From contig NZ_CAKMSB010000011.1 in assembly GCF_928381405.1 (NCBI RefSeq), positions 41,532 to 105,531 of the forward strand: DNA of 64,000 bases, written 5' to 3'. The first letter of the stretch is position 1, and the number at the start of each line of letters is the position of its first letter. Under the pieces are notes generated by a model. The model did no database searches, was not told where the DNA came from, and worked only from the letters and a program-made list of their open reading frames with translations. The position numbers were made by a program, and so were the translations under genes. The stretch is from Rothia nasisuis (GTDB taxonomy: Bacteria; Actinomycetota; Actinomycetes; Actinomycetales; Micrococcaceae). Below are positions 15,672 through 23,631 of this stretch, one piece after another.

Positions 15672-17537
15672 TTAGAACTTCTTCCACCCTTTTTTCTTGC
15701 CTCCAAAATCCTTCTTACCGAAGCCACGATCGTCACGGTCAAATTTCTTTTTGCCGCCACCCTTGGGCCCCCGGTCCCGTTTGATATTGATGAACTCGCC
15801 AGCTACCTGGGTATCACGCAGACGGTCAAAGAAATCGCCGGGCAGCTCGTGCTCAGGCAGGGCCACAATGGTAAAGTGCTGGCGAATATCGATAGAGCCT
15901 ACCTGCCTACCCTTAATACCTCCCTCGTTGGTGAGTGCACCCACAATAGCCGCAGGTGAGACGTGGGATGAGCGGCCTACGTTGAGCTTGTAGTCGACCA
16001 TGCCTTCATTATCGTGGCGGCGCCCGCCACGTGGCTTCGCGTCGCGGTCAAACTCGCGGTCGCGGTCACGGGCCTTGCGCTTGGGCTCGGGCATTTCTTC
16101 AGCCAGGAAGGGGCGGCCCTGCTGGGCGATGACGGCCAGCGCTGCCGCAATCTCCTCGCCCTCAACATCATGTTCAAGCGAGTATGCGTCGATCAGCTCG
16201 CGGAAGAAGCTGAGATCTTCGGTTTCCCTAGTGTCGGTAATCTGTTGGGCAAACTTCTGCTTGCGGGTCGCATTTACATCCTCAACGGTGGGCATATGCA
16301 TCTGCTGGACCGACTGGCGCGTGGCCTTCTCAATCTGGCGGAGCATGTACTTCTCGCGGGGGGTCATGAACAGAATGGCCTCACCGTCGCGGCCTGCACG
16401 ACCGGTACGGCCGATGCGGTGCACGTAGGATTCGGTGTCGTGGGGAATATCAAAGTTGACGACCAAGGAGATGCGTTCAACATCCAGGCCGCGGGCGGCA
16501 ACATCGGTAGCAACCAGAATATCGATGCGGCCATCGCGCAGGGCCTCAACGGTGCGCTCACGCTGGTTCTGGGGAATATCACCGTTAATAGCGGCGGCTT
16601 GGTAGCCCCGGGCCTTGAGCTTATCGGCAACTTCCTCGGTTTCCTTCTTGGTGCGGACGAAGGCGATGACGCCGTCATAGTTCTCAACCTCGAGCACGCG
16701 GGTCATCGCTTCGAGCTTGTGGGAATGCATAACTTGCATGTACCGCTGGCGAATATTGGCGCTGGTGGTGGTCTTAGACTTGACTCGCACCTCAACGGGG
16801 TCGTTCAGGTACTGCTCTGCAATCTTGCGGATGGTCTTGGGCATGGTGGCCGAGAAAAGGGCGACCTGCTTGGTATCGGGGGTGTCAGAGAGAATCTCTT
16901 CAACGTCTTCGGCGAAGCCCATGCGTAGCATCTCGTCGGCTTCATCGAGCACCAGATATTGCAGGTTAGAAAGGTCCAGTGACCCCTTCTTAAGATGGTC
17001 AATCACGCGACCGGGGGTGCCAACAACAACCTGAGCGCCGCGCTTGAGCCCAGCTAGCTGGGGCCCGTAGGGGGAGCCACCATAGACGGGTAGCACGGTG
17101 AAGCCGGGCATGTCGGTGGCGTAGGACGAGAAAGCTTCTGCGACCTGTAGTGCCAGCTCACGGGTGGGAGCCAGCACGAGCACCTGGGTGTCTTTGGAGA
17201 CACCGTTGACGTCGGCCAGTTCAGCCATGGTCGAGAGCGCAGGTAGCGCAAAAGCGGCTGTCTTACCGGTACCGGTCTGTGCCAGACCGACGACGTCACG
17301 GCCATCGAGCAAGAGCGGGATGGTCTGTGCCTGGATGGGTGAGGGCTTCTCGTAGCCTACCTTTTCCAGGGCTGCCAGCACGCGGGCGTCCAGACCTAGG
17401 TCTGTAAAGCGTAGCTCGTTGTCTTCGGTGGTTTCCGCAGTTTTTTCTGCGGGGGTTTCTACAAGAGGTTCTTGAAAGATAGCCTCTGTTGTCGTGTCTG
17501 CGTTTACAGCAGTATTTTCAGTCAATGTTTTCCTCAT
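15672..17537 (-). CDS. deaD: DEAD-box RNA helicase (DeaD/CsdA-like)
   Basis: About 621 residues. Motifs in order: Q-motif (YEKPSPIQAQTIP), Walker A AQTGTGKTAAF, PTRELALQ, TPGRVIDHL, VLDEADEML, SAT, then the second RecA domain with VATDVAARGLDVE and HRIGRTGRAGR. A DbpA-type RNA-binding domain follows (VDYKLNVGRSSHVSPAAIVGAL ... FINIKRDRGP) and a Lys/Gly/Phe-rich tail. It probably remodels RNA in ribosome assembly and cold adaptation. ATG 17537 is used; an upstream TTG (17552) and a downstream TTG preceded by GAGGA are alternatives. A long leader with a thrice-repeated motif lies upstream. Confidence 0.95.
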   Translation of the reverse strand: MRKTLTENTAVNADTTTEAIFQEPLVETPAEKTAETTEDNELRFTDLGLDARVLAALEKVGYEKPSPIQAQTIPLLLDGRDVVGLAQTGTGKTAAFALPALSTMAELADVNGVSKDTQVLVLAPTRELALQVAEAFSSYATDMPGFTVLPVYGGSPYGPQLAGLKRGAQVVVGTPGRVIDHLKKGSLDLSNLQYLVLDEADEMLRMGFAEDVEEILSDTPDTKQVALFSATMPKTIRKIAEQYLNDPVEVRVKSKTTTSANIRQRYMQVMHSHKLEAMTRVLEVENYDGVIAFVRTKKETEEVADKLKARGYQAAAINGDIPQNQRERTVEALRDGRIDILVATDVAARGLDVERISLVVNFDIPHDTESYVHRIGRTGRAGRDGEAILFMTPREKYMLRQIEKATRQSVQQMHMPTVEDVNATRKQKFAQQITDTRETEDLSFFRELIDAYSLEHDVEGEEIAAALAVIAQQGRPFLAEEMPEPKRKARDRDREFDRDAKPRGGRRHDNEGMVDYKLNVGRSSHVSPAAIVGALTNEGGIKGRQVGSIDIRQHFTIVALPEHELPGDFFDRLRDTQVAGEFINIKRDRGPKGGGKKKFDRDDRGFGKKDFGGKKKGWKKF

Positions 17538-17895
17538 CGAGTGGGGTGTCAATATACCTTCGGTTCATGAAGGTGGTGACGGGGTGTCCCCGTGGAATGC
17601 TCGCGAGGGGCCTCATGCAAAGAGGTCTTCGGTTCGTGGGCGCTCGGCTATGGGAGGGTGCGCGCTTGGGCGAGCTGATTACACATCAGATTCTCTAGTC
17701 TTCGGTTCAACGAGGTGCTTAGCCTGAGTTTACGTTGAACGCGCGTAGCCCTTGCGATGGTCGCCGTAGTGGGCCTGGGCGCTTAAGAGTCTAGTTTCGG
17801 GGGCTCCCGATTCTTACCCTGCTCACTCTACCCTACTTGAGGCGACTTAGGGTGCTGAGGTGATGGAGGGTACAGTAGCGCCGCTCAGCGTGAGC
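17538..17895. other. Long leader region of the DEAD-box gene
   Basis: About 350 bp without a gene. CTTCGGTTC occurs three times at 17558-17566, 17627-17635 and 17700-17708 (GAACCGAAG in the helicase mRNA sense), spaced 69 and 73 bp. This looks like a structured or regulated 5' UTR; function unknown. Confidence 0.45.
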
Positions 17896-19503
17896 TTACT
17901 GTTCAAGGCGCACGGCTATATCGATGGAGCCGATGGCGCGATAGTGGGTGTAGGCGGCGGTACCGAATCGGCCTGTGGCATAGTCTACGGCACTGGCAGG
18001 TGGATTTCCGCCCCAGGCGGAGCCAGCCTTATCGATGACCACGTAGTCGGGGCCAGGATCCCCGGAGTGCCCAATCCAGTAGACGGTGTGGGCAGGTACC
18101 AAATAGGTGAGTATAGAAAGATCGGCGGCCACCGTAGAGCCGTCGGGGATAGCGTCAATCGCCTGTTCTTTCATGCGGTCGGTGGCAGAAAGCTCGGTGG
18201 TGGCAAAGGCCGGGTTAGCTAGCTGGGCTAGCGGCTGGTTGGGTAACACCCCTAGGGCAAGGAGCAGGGCCACGGCCGGCACTAAAGTGGTAAACCAGCG
18301 GCGGTTCAGCTTTCGAATAGCAGCAACCCTGCGGCCTGTTTTGCCGTACTCACGGGCGTGATGACCGGCGCTCTGCCCATGACGGGCCCGGGCAAGCACG
18401 TCAAGCAGGGCAGCAAAAATAATCGGCATAAGAATAAGGTTGTAGTGCCAGGTAGGCTCCCAGTAGCCTTCTTGCGGGGAGAGGAAACGCCACAGGAGCG
18501 TGGGCACGGCGACCAGGGCCAGCGGGCTGGCAACCCAGATAAGGACGCCGGTGAGCAGCAAGAGGCCCAGAGTGGCGCTCTTCTGCCAGGGGTAGAAAAG
18601 CTGGGCGAGGGCACCCAGTGGGTCACCCAGTGCGGCCCCAACGTCGAGCTTATCTGAGTAGTCGAAGACTCCCCCGGTGTTGAAGAAGGGCAGAATCACG
18701 GCAATGGCCAGCAGTGACCAGGCCGCGCCCCAGATAGACAGGAGCGTCGCCTCAGCAACAGCCGGGGTAGATTCCCAGGAGCGCCAGGTAGCGCGCAGGC
18801 GGGCAGAGAAGGGGCCGGGGCGGGTGGTTGCAGAAGGAAAGAGCGTATCAGCTCCGGTAGTTAGCCAGCCGCTACGCCAGAGCACTACCAGGCCCAGCGC
18901 AAAGACCGTGATGCCTACGTCCTCTTTAACAAACACCAACGGCGCACCCCAGTAAACGGCCCGGCGCAGTAGCGGGGCGGGGGTGGCGCTGACGCGAGTC
19001 AGCGTCAGGTACCCTAGGCTCATGACGAGCAGGGGCAGCGCAAATGCCACCTCATGAAATTGCACTGCAACGGCCTGCTGAACCCCAAAGCTCAGGGCAT
19101 AAGCAGCCCCCATGGCCAAGGCCGCCACCGGCGCCAGTAGACGTTGGGCAAAGCGCACCAGCAGGTAGACAGAGAGTGCTACTAGCCCGTTCTGCACGTA
19201 GAGTAGCGTGGCCGGGGAAGGCCAGAGCCAGTAGAAAGGAGTGAGCAGTACTGTGACCGGGTGAAAGTGGTCACCCAGCAGGTTAAACCCCTCACCTTTA
19301 ATGGGCACGATGGGGGCCTGCCCCTGCGCGTAGGCCTTAGCCAGCTGCCCGAAGATACCCAGGTCCCAGGAGGGCGTCACATAGTGGTGCCATTGCAACC
19401 AAGAGAACACAGAATAGAGCGCAAACACAGCTAGGGCAAGGGTAACTGCCTGCGCCCGGGCCCAGCTACGCTGGCTGACGGCGGGCATATCTAGTGTGCT
19501 CAT
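17896..19503 (-). CDS. DUF2079 polytopic membrane protein
   Basis: About 535 residues from ATG 19503, with many hydrophobic segments. The conserved WDLGIFGQLAKAYAQGQAP and GDHFHPVTVLLTPFYWLWP segments are the DUF2079 signature; SPQEGYWEPTWHYNLILMPIIFAAL follows. The family has a GT-C glycosyltransferase-like topology but no demonstrated reaction. The hydrophilic C-terminal part is outside the membrane core. It is the only gene in its unit. Confidence 0.85.
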   Translation of the reverse strand: MSTLDMPAVSQRSWARAQAVTLALAVFALYSVFSWLQWHHYVTPSWDLGIFGQLAKAYAQGQAPIVPIKGEGFNLLGDHFHPVTVLLTPFYWLWPSPATLLYVQNGLVALSVYLLVRFAQRLLAPVAALAMGAAYALSFGVQQAVAVQFHEVAFALPLLVMSLGYLTLTRVSATPAPLLRRAVYWGAPLVFVKEDVGITVFALGLVVLWRSGWLTTGADTLFPSATTRPGPFSARLRATWRSWESTPAVAEATLLSIWGAAWSLLAIAVILPFFNTGGVFDYSDKLDVGAALGDPLGALAQLFYPWQKSATLGLLLLTGVLIWVASPLALVAVPTLLWRFLSPQEGYWEPTWHYNLILMPIIFAALLDVLARARHGQSAGHHAREYGKTGRRVAAIRKLNRRWFTTLVPAVALLLALGVLPNQPLAQLANPAFATTELSATDRMKEQAIDAIPDGSTVAADLSILTYLVPAHTVYWIGHSGDPGPDYVVIDKAGSAWGGNPPASAVDYATGRFGTAAYTHYRAIGSIDIAVRLEQ

Positions 19504-19611
19504 GTAGGGTCTCTTCGTTAGCTGGGGTAGAAGATAATTTCTTCCTGTACGAGTATAGACAGTGAAGCTGGCCTGCCGCCGCCCAGGCCCGTGTATGAGA
19601 CGATAGAGAGC

Positions 19612-20623
19612 ATGTTGCGCGTCTCTCTGACCTTTGAGCCTACCCACCGGGTGCACCTGGACCAGAGCTTCGCGGCGTTGGGACGGGGCACCTATGATCC
19701 GCTCTTTCGCTCTGTTCCCACACCCAGCGGTCGTACCTTCTGGGCAACAGCACGCGAGCAGGGGGTCGGCATCGTCGCCCGCTTCGCCAGGGCGCCCGGC
19801 CCTGACTTGCGAGCTCCGATTAAGGTCACGCTGTGGGCTGCCCGGCAGCAGCCTGACGCCCCTGCGGGGAGCCCCTCGCCTGCGTCCGCGCTCGAAGCCT
19901 TTGCCGCCCGCCTACCCGGCTGGGTCGGTGAGTACGACCACTGGTCACCTTTCACTACCTCAGTCGCCTGGGGGGCAGCTACCAGCGCGTCTACGCCGGG
20001 CCCGTGCCGAAGCACCCGGGTTACGGCTACCCTCTATCGGGTTGCTTTCACAGAACCTATTCCTTGCTATCACAGAGCAGAGGGTGACCGGCCTTGAGGC
20101 TATGGGAGGGATGCGCTCTCTTCTGCGGCAGTACGGCACGCCTGCTCCTGCCACGGGAGCCCCTGACCAGCCGTCAGGTCTCACCATTTTCCCGCCACCC
20201 CGGCTCTTCGCGGAGATTCCAGACTGGGCTTACCACCGGGCAGGCTACGACCGCTCCCGTGCTACAACCATGGTGACCTATGCCCGGCGAGCTGACTCAT
20301 GTGAACGCTTTGCAGCTGTTCATTCGGTGGGAGAGCTGGCTCTCGCTCTGAATTCGATACCCGGTATAGGCCCGTGGACTATAGCTGAAACTCTCCAACG
20401 CTACTGCGGGCACCCTGACGCTATTTCGGTAGGAGATTTTCATTTAGCCCGCCAGGTCACCTATGTTTTCGATGGAACCTCGGGGGACGATGCCCGCATG
20501 GTCAAGTTACTTACGCCCTATTCCGGGCACCGGCAGCGGGTTATCGCGCTCATCAAGGCTGCGAGACTGGGCGAACCCCGGCGTGCACCGCGCTACGCCC
20601 CACACGATATACGCACTATGTAG
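19612..20623 (+). pseudogene. AlkA-like DNA-3-methyladenine glycosylase, frameshifted
   Basis: The N-terminal part (ATG 19612, SLTFEPTHRVHLDQSF ... LPGWVGEYDHWSPFTTSVAWG) is in one frame and the rest (QLPARLRRARAEAPGLRLPS ... TEQRVTGLEA ... LNSIPGIGPWTIAETLQRY ... DAISVGDFHLARQ) in the next. The switch falls in a run of six G at 19970-19975; one G fewer would give an uninterrupted protein of about 336 residues. The helix-hairpin-helix (IPGIGPWTIAE) and the catalytic Asp region (SVGDFHL) are intact. The real state is a pseudogene, a contingency tract, or a homopolymer sequencing error. Confidence 0.82.
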
Positions 20624-20629
20624 AAAGTT

Positions 20630-20662
20630 GCCCTCCCCAAAATTCTCGGGGAGGGCCGTTTA
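20630..20662. terminator. Terminator hairpin between the glycosylase and thioredoxin genes
   Basis: GCCCTCCCC / GGGGAGGGC, 9-bp perfect arms with a 9-nt loop, between two convergent genes; short T-rich end on the plus strand. Confidence 0.6.
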
Positions 20663-20680
20663 GAACAGTAAGGTAGGGCG

Positions 20681-21061
20681 CTAAGCCTGCTCTGTCTGGG
20701 CGGTTTCTGCCTCAGCGACCTGCTTGTGGACTTCAGCCATATCAAGATCCTTCACAGCGTCGATAATCTGATCGAACTGCTGTGCGTTGAGCGCGCCGGG
20801 CTGAGAGAAAACGAGGACGCCCTCGCGGAAACCCATGATGGTCGGGATTGAGGTGATGCCTGCGGCGGCGGCCAGTTGCTGCTGGTCCTCAGTGTCTACC
20901 TTGCCGAAAGTAATGTCGGTGTGCTTCTCTGAAGCTGCTTCAAAGATGGGGCCGAACTGCTTACAGGGGCCGCACCAGTCAGCCCAGAAGTCGAGGAAGA
21001 GAATGTCTGAGGATTCGACGTTCTGAGTCAGGTTTTCCTGGGTAATTTCTATGGTTGCCAT
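20681..21061 (-). CDS. trxA: Thioredoxin
   Basis: A 126-residue thioredoxin with the redox motif FWADWCGPCKQF and the cis-Pro segment TSIPTIMGF, plus an acidic/Ala-rich C-terminal extension beyond the usual 105 residues. It reduces protein disulfides in the cytoplasm. ATG 21061 (MATIEITQ) fits family N-termini; a GTG at 21070 sits at a better distance from AGGGG and may be the real start. That AGGGG can pair with CCCC in a small hairpin (21074-21089), possibly masking the SD. Confidence 0.93.
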   Translation of the reverse strand: MATIEITQENLTQNVESSDILFLDFWADWCGPCKQFGPIFEAASEKHTDITFGKVDTEDQQQLAAAAGITSIPTIMGFREGVLVFSQPGALNAQQFDQIIDAVKDLDMAEVHKQVAEAETAQTEQA

Positions 21062-21141
21062 GGTGAACACGCTACCCCTTGCGAGGGGTGCTTGTCTAAA
21101 GACTGTGGCCGGTTTCTCTCATAATGAAGCGAGGTGGTAGC

Positions 21142-21172
21142 AAAAATCCCGCCTCGTCTGAGGCGGGATTTT
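21142..21172. terminator. Bidirectional terminator
   Basis: ATCCCGCCTC-GTCT-GAGGCGGGAT, 10-bp perfect stem with A-tract before and T-tract after, directly downstream of the tRNA-Tyr gene on the minus strand. Confidence 0.85.
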
Positions 21173-21179
21173 ATTAGGG

Positions 21180-21261
21180 TGGCAGATGAGGGATTTGAAC
21201 CCCCGTAGGCAATGCCAGCTGATTTACAGTCAGCCCCCTTTGGCCGCTCGGGTAATCTGCC
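21180..21261 (-). tRNA. tRNA-Tyr (GTA)
   Basis: An 82-nt class-II tRNA: acceptor GGCAGAT/ATCTGCC, anticodon stem GCTGA/TCAGC around loop CTGTAAA (anticodon GTA), a long variable arm, and T-loop GGTTCAAATCC. CCA is not encoded. Confidence 0.93.
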
Positions 21262-21380
21262 GTGTCTGATTCTTTGAAGCGGTCTTATAAGAGAGTGCTT
21301 CAAAGTGAACAGTAGAACACTTTACACGAGCGCCCAGGGTCTGCCAAGTTGAAAGCCGGGTTTGTTGCTAAGGCCACGTC

Positions 21381-21788
21381 TTAGACCGTGACCGTCTGGT
21401 TTTTGACGTATATCTGCTCCTGCTCTAAAAGGAGGGAAATTTCAAGATTTTCAAGGTAGGCGTATGCCTGGTCAACGGTACACATGCCGCTACGAATCTC
21501 GCGGGCCAGGTTCTCTTTCACGCCGTCGAAACGGGCCTTCACCTCTTCTATGTACAGGGTGGAGCCCAGAGATTCTGCGAAGGTCACATCAAGCTCCTGA
21601 GCCGGCTCCCTCACTACGGGGTCTGACTCGAAAGTAAAGTCTTCGCGGGTCAAATCAGCGAGTAGCGCCTCGTACTCTCGTTGCATTATCTGATGTTCTA
21701 CAGCATCTACCTGTGTCGCTGCCGGAGTGGTTCCTGAGCCGGGCTGTATTCCGGCTGCAGCGTGGGCAGCTGTTTTCTTTTCAGCCAT
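21381..21788 (-). CDS. Hypothetical protein, acidic and helical
   Basis: A 135-residue protein starting MAEKKTAAHAAAG. After a low-complexity Ala-rich first 25 residues it is mostly charged and predicted helical (VEHQIMQREYEALLADL, IEEVKARFDGVKENLAREIR, QAYAYLENLEISLLLEQEQ). No membrane segment, signal peptide or known motif was recognised. It is a lone gene between tRNA-Tyr and yajQ. Codon use looks like the backbone. Confidence 0.65.
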   Translation of the reverse strand: MAEKKTAAHAAAGIQPGSGTTPAATQVDAVEHQIMQREYEALLADLTREDFTFESDPVVREPAQELDVTFAESLGSTLYIEEVKARFDGVKENLAREIRSGMCTVDQAYAYLENLEISLLLEQEQIYVKNQTVTV

Positions 21789-21986
21789 GCCCTCATCCTT
21801 TCAAGTCAAAGTGAACTTTAGCTGAGAATGCAGTCACAGTTTTATAACAATAAGAGTTTCACCGCCCCACCCTCACGCCCCTCACTCCTTCTGCAAAACT
21901 AAGGTACGGTGGTAGGGAACAGCCCGACGCCGCCCGGTGAAGGCAGACATACTAAACCCAGTTTCTTCAGCAAAGAGGTGTACCCC

Positions 21987-22478
21987 ATGGCAAGCGATTC
22001 ATCGTTTGATGTTGTTTCAAAGGTAGATAAGCAAGAAGTTTCTAACGCCCTCAACCAGGCTCAGAAAGAAGTAGCCCAACGCTACGACTTCCGGGGTGTA
22101 GGGGCCGACATCGACTTCTCAGGTGAGAAAATCCTCATCAAGGCCAACTCAGAAGAGCGTGCCCTAGCTGTGCTTGATGTATTCCAGTCCAAGTTGGTCA
22201 AGCGAGGCATCTCACTGAAATCACTAGATTCTGGCACCCCTTACGCTTCTGGCAAAGAGTACCGCATTGAGGCCTCTATCAAGGAGGGCATCGCCCAGGA
22301 CCAGGCAAAGAAAATCTCAAAATTGATTCGCGAGGAGGGCCCCAAGAGCGTCAAGGCCACTATCCAGGGTGACGAGCTTCGCGTCACCTCCAAGTCCCGC
22401 GACGACCTACAGGACGTCATCGCCCTGCTCAAGGGCGCTGACCTTGAGGTTGATTTGCAGTTTGTAAACTACCGCTAG
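21987..22478 (+). CDS. yajQ: YajQ-family nucleotide-binding protein
   Basis: A 163-residue YajQ. Start ATG 21987 gives the conserved [22 protein letters not shown] and is preceded by GAGGTG. Further landmarks: [35 protein letters not shown] and the terminal VDLQFVNYR. The fold is a tandem of ferredoxin-like domains; homologues in other bacteria bind RNA or cyclic-di-GMP, but the role in actinobacteria is not established. It is monocistronic, with a strong hairpin downstream. Confidence 0.93.
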   Translation: MASDSSFDVVSKVDKQEVSNALNQAQKEVAQRYDFRGVGADIDFSGEKILIKANSEERALAVLDVFQSKLVKRGISLKSLDSGTPYASGKEYRIEASIKEGIAQDQAKKISKLIREEGPKSVKATIQGDELRVTSKSRDDLQDVIALLKGADLEVDLQFVNYR

Positions 22479-22513
22479 CCCAGCCACCAAACACAGCCGC
22501 CCACACAAGGCTA

Positions 22514-22552
22514 CTCGGGCGCCCCTCACCGTGAAAGGGAGGGGCGCCCGAG
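22514..22552. terminator. Strong hairpin between yajQ and htpX
   Basis: CTCGGGCGCCCCTC / GAGGGGCGCCCGAG, 14-bp perfect stem with an 11-nt loop between convergent genes. No T-tract, so termination is inferred from position and strength. Confidence 0.6.
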
Positions 22553-22603
22553 CGTTAAACTCGTGTAGTTGTACGGTTAACTGGCTGCCGCCGTGATGTT
22601 GCG

Positions 22604-23497
22604 CTAGAGCTGACCGTTCTGTCTTGCCATGTTCTCAAGGCGGGCGATGCGGTCAGCCATGGGTGGATGAGTAGCCATCAGGTTCTTGATAGACCCACCG
22701 CCCCTGAAAGGATGAGCAATCATCATGGACGCAACCCCAGCGGTCTGCCGATTTTCAGGGTTCAAGGGGTAGCGGGACACTCCGTTTTCGAGCTTGTGCA
22801 AAGCCGAGGCCAGTGCCAGCGGATCACCGGTGAGGGTGGCACCGTCCTCGTCCGCGTCGTATTCTCGGGTTCGGCTGATAGCCATCTGCATAACTCCCGA
22901 GGCTAACGGTGCCAGCAAAGCAATGGCAAGCGTAAAGAGTAGGCCACCTCCACGGTTGGCATCGCGGTTACCGCCGAACATGGCACCGAAAGTAGCGAAC
23001 TGGGCAATGGTGCCAATGACCGATGCGATCGCTGCGGCAATGGATCCCGTTAAAATATCGCGGTTATACACGTGCATCAGCTCGTGCCCAATCACACCGC
23101 GCATCTCGCGCTCATCAAGAAGCTGCAAAATTCCCTCAGTGCAGCACACAGCGGCGTTCTGCGGGTTACGCCCAGTGGCGAATGCGTTAGGGGTCATAGT
23201 TGGCGCCACATAAAGCTTAGGCATAGGCTGGTTCGCCTTGGCAGAAAGCTCCTCAACAATAGCGTAGAGGCCTGGAATCTGCTCGCGGGTTACCGGGTAA
23301 GCATTCATAGATCGAATTGCGAGCTTATCTGAGTTCCAGTAGGTGTAGGCAACCATTCCTACACCCAGTAAACCAAAGAGCAGAATAAAAATTGAACTGC
23401 GAGTGAAGTAGGCAAACCCTGCACCAATGAGCAGTAGAAAGCCAACCATCAACCCGAGTAGTAAGGCCGTCTTGAGCCCGTTATTGTGTTGATGCAC
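22604..23497 (-). CDS. htpX: Membrane metalloprotease HtpX
   Basis: A 297-residue M48 peptidase. Two N-terminal membrane segments (residues about 10-55), then the zinc motif HELMH (138-142) in GVIGHELMHVYNRD, two further hydrophobic segments, and the third zinc ligand region SRTREYDADEDGA. It degrades misfolded membrane proteins under stress. It is transcribed away from the sigma-factor fusion gene's terminator and is probably a single-gene unit. Confidence 0.95.
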   Translation of the reverse strand: MHQHNNGLKTALLLGLMVGFLLLIGAGFAYFTRSSIFILLFGLLGVGMVAYTYWNSDKLAIRSMNAYPVTREQIPGLYAIVEELSAKANQPMPKLYVAPTMTPNAFATGRNPQNAAVCCTEGILQLLDEREMRGVIGHELMHVYNRDILTGSIAAAIASVIGTIAQFATFGAMFGGNRDANRGGGLLFTLAIALLAPLASGVMQMAISRTREYDADEDGATLTGDPLALASALHKLENGVSRYPLNPENRQTAGVASMMIAHPFRGGGSIKNLMATHPPMADRIARLENMARQNGQL

Positions 23498-23595
23498 CGT
23501 TACCCTTTCAACGTCTTAGCTGGTGTACCCAGGTTAGCCGCTCACCCTCGGTAAGCGCTATGATTCTGGCGCCGGTTCACTCAGGGCTGGTAAGA

Positions 23596-23625
23596 CTCAG
23601 CCCGCCCATCGGCAGGCGGGCTGAG
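23596..23625 (-). terminator. Hairpin after the sigma-factor fusion gene
   Basis: CTCAGCCCGCC / GGCGGGCTGAG, 11-bp stem and 8-nt loop just past the stop codon at 23632. It lacks a clear T-tract. Confidence 0.5.
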
Positions 23626-23631
23626 GTGAAG

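Noticed and set aside
16014..16928. 304-codon open frame on the plus strand opposite the DEAD-box gene
   Set aside because: It is fully antisense to a protein with complete helicase motifs, and its own sequence shows no motif; GC-rich codon bias opens such frames.
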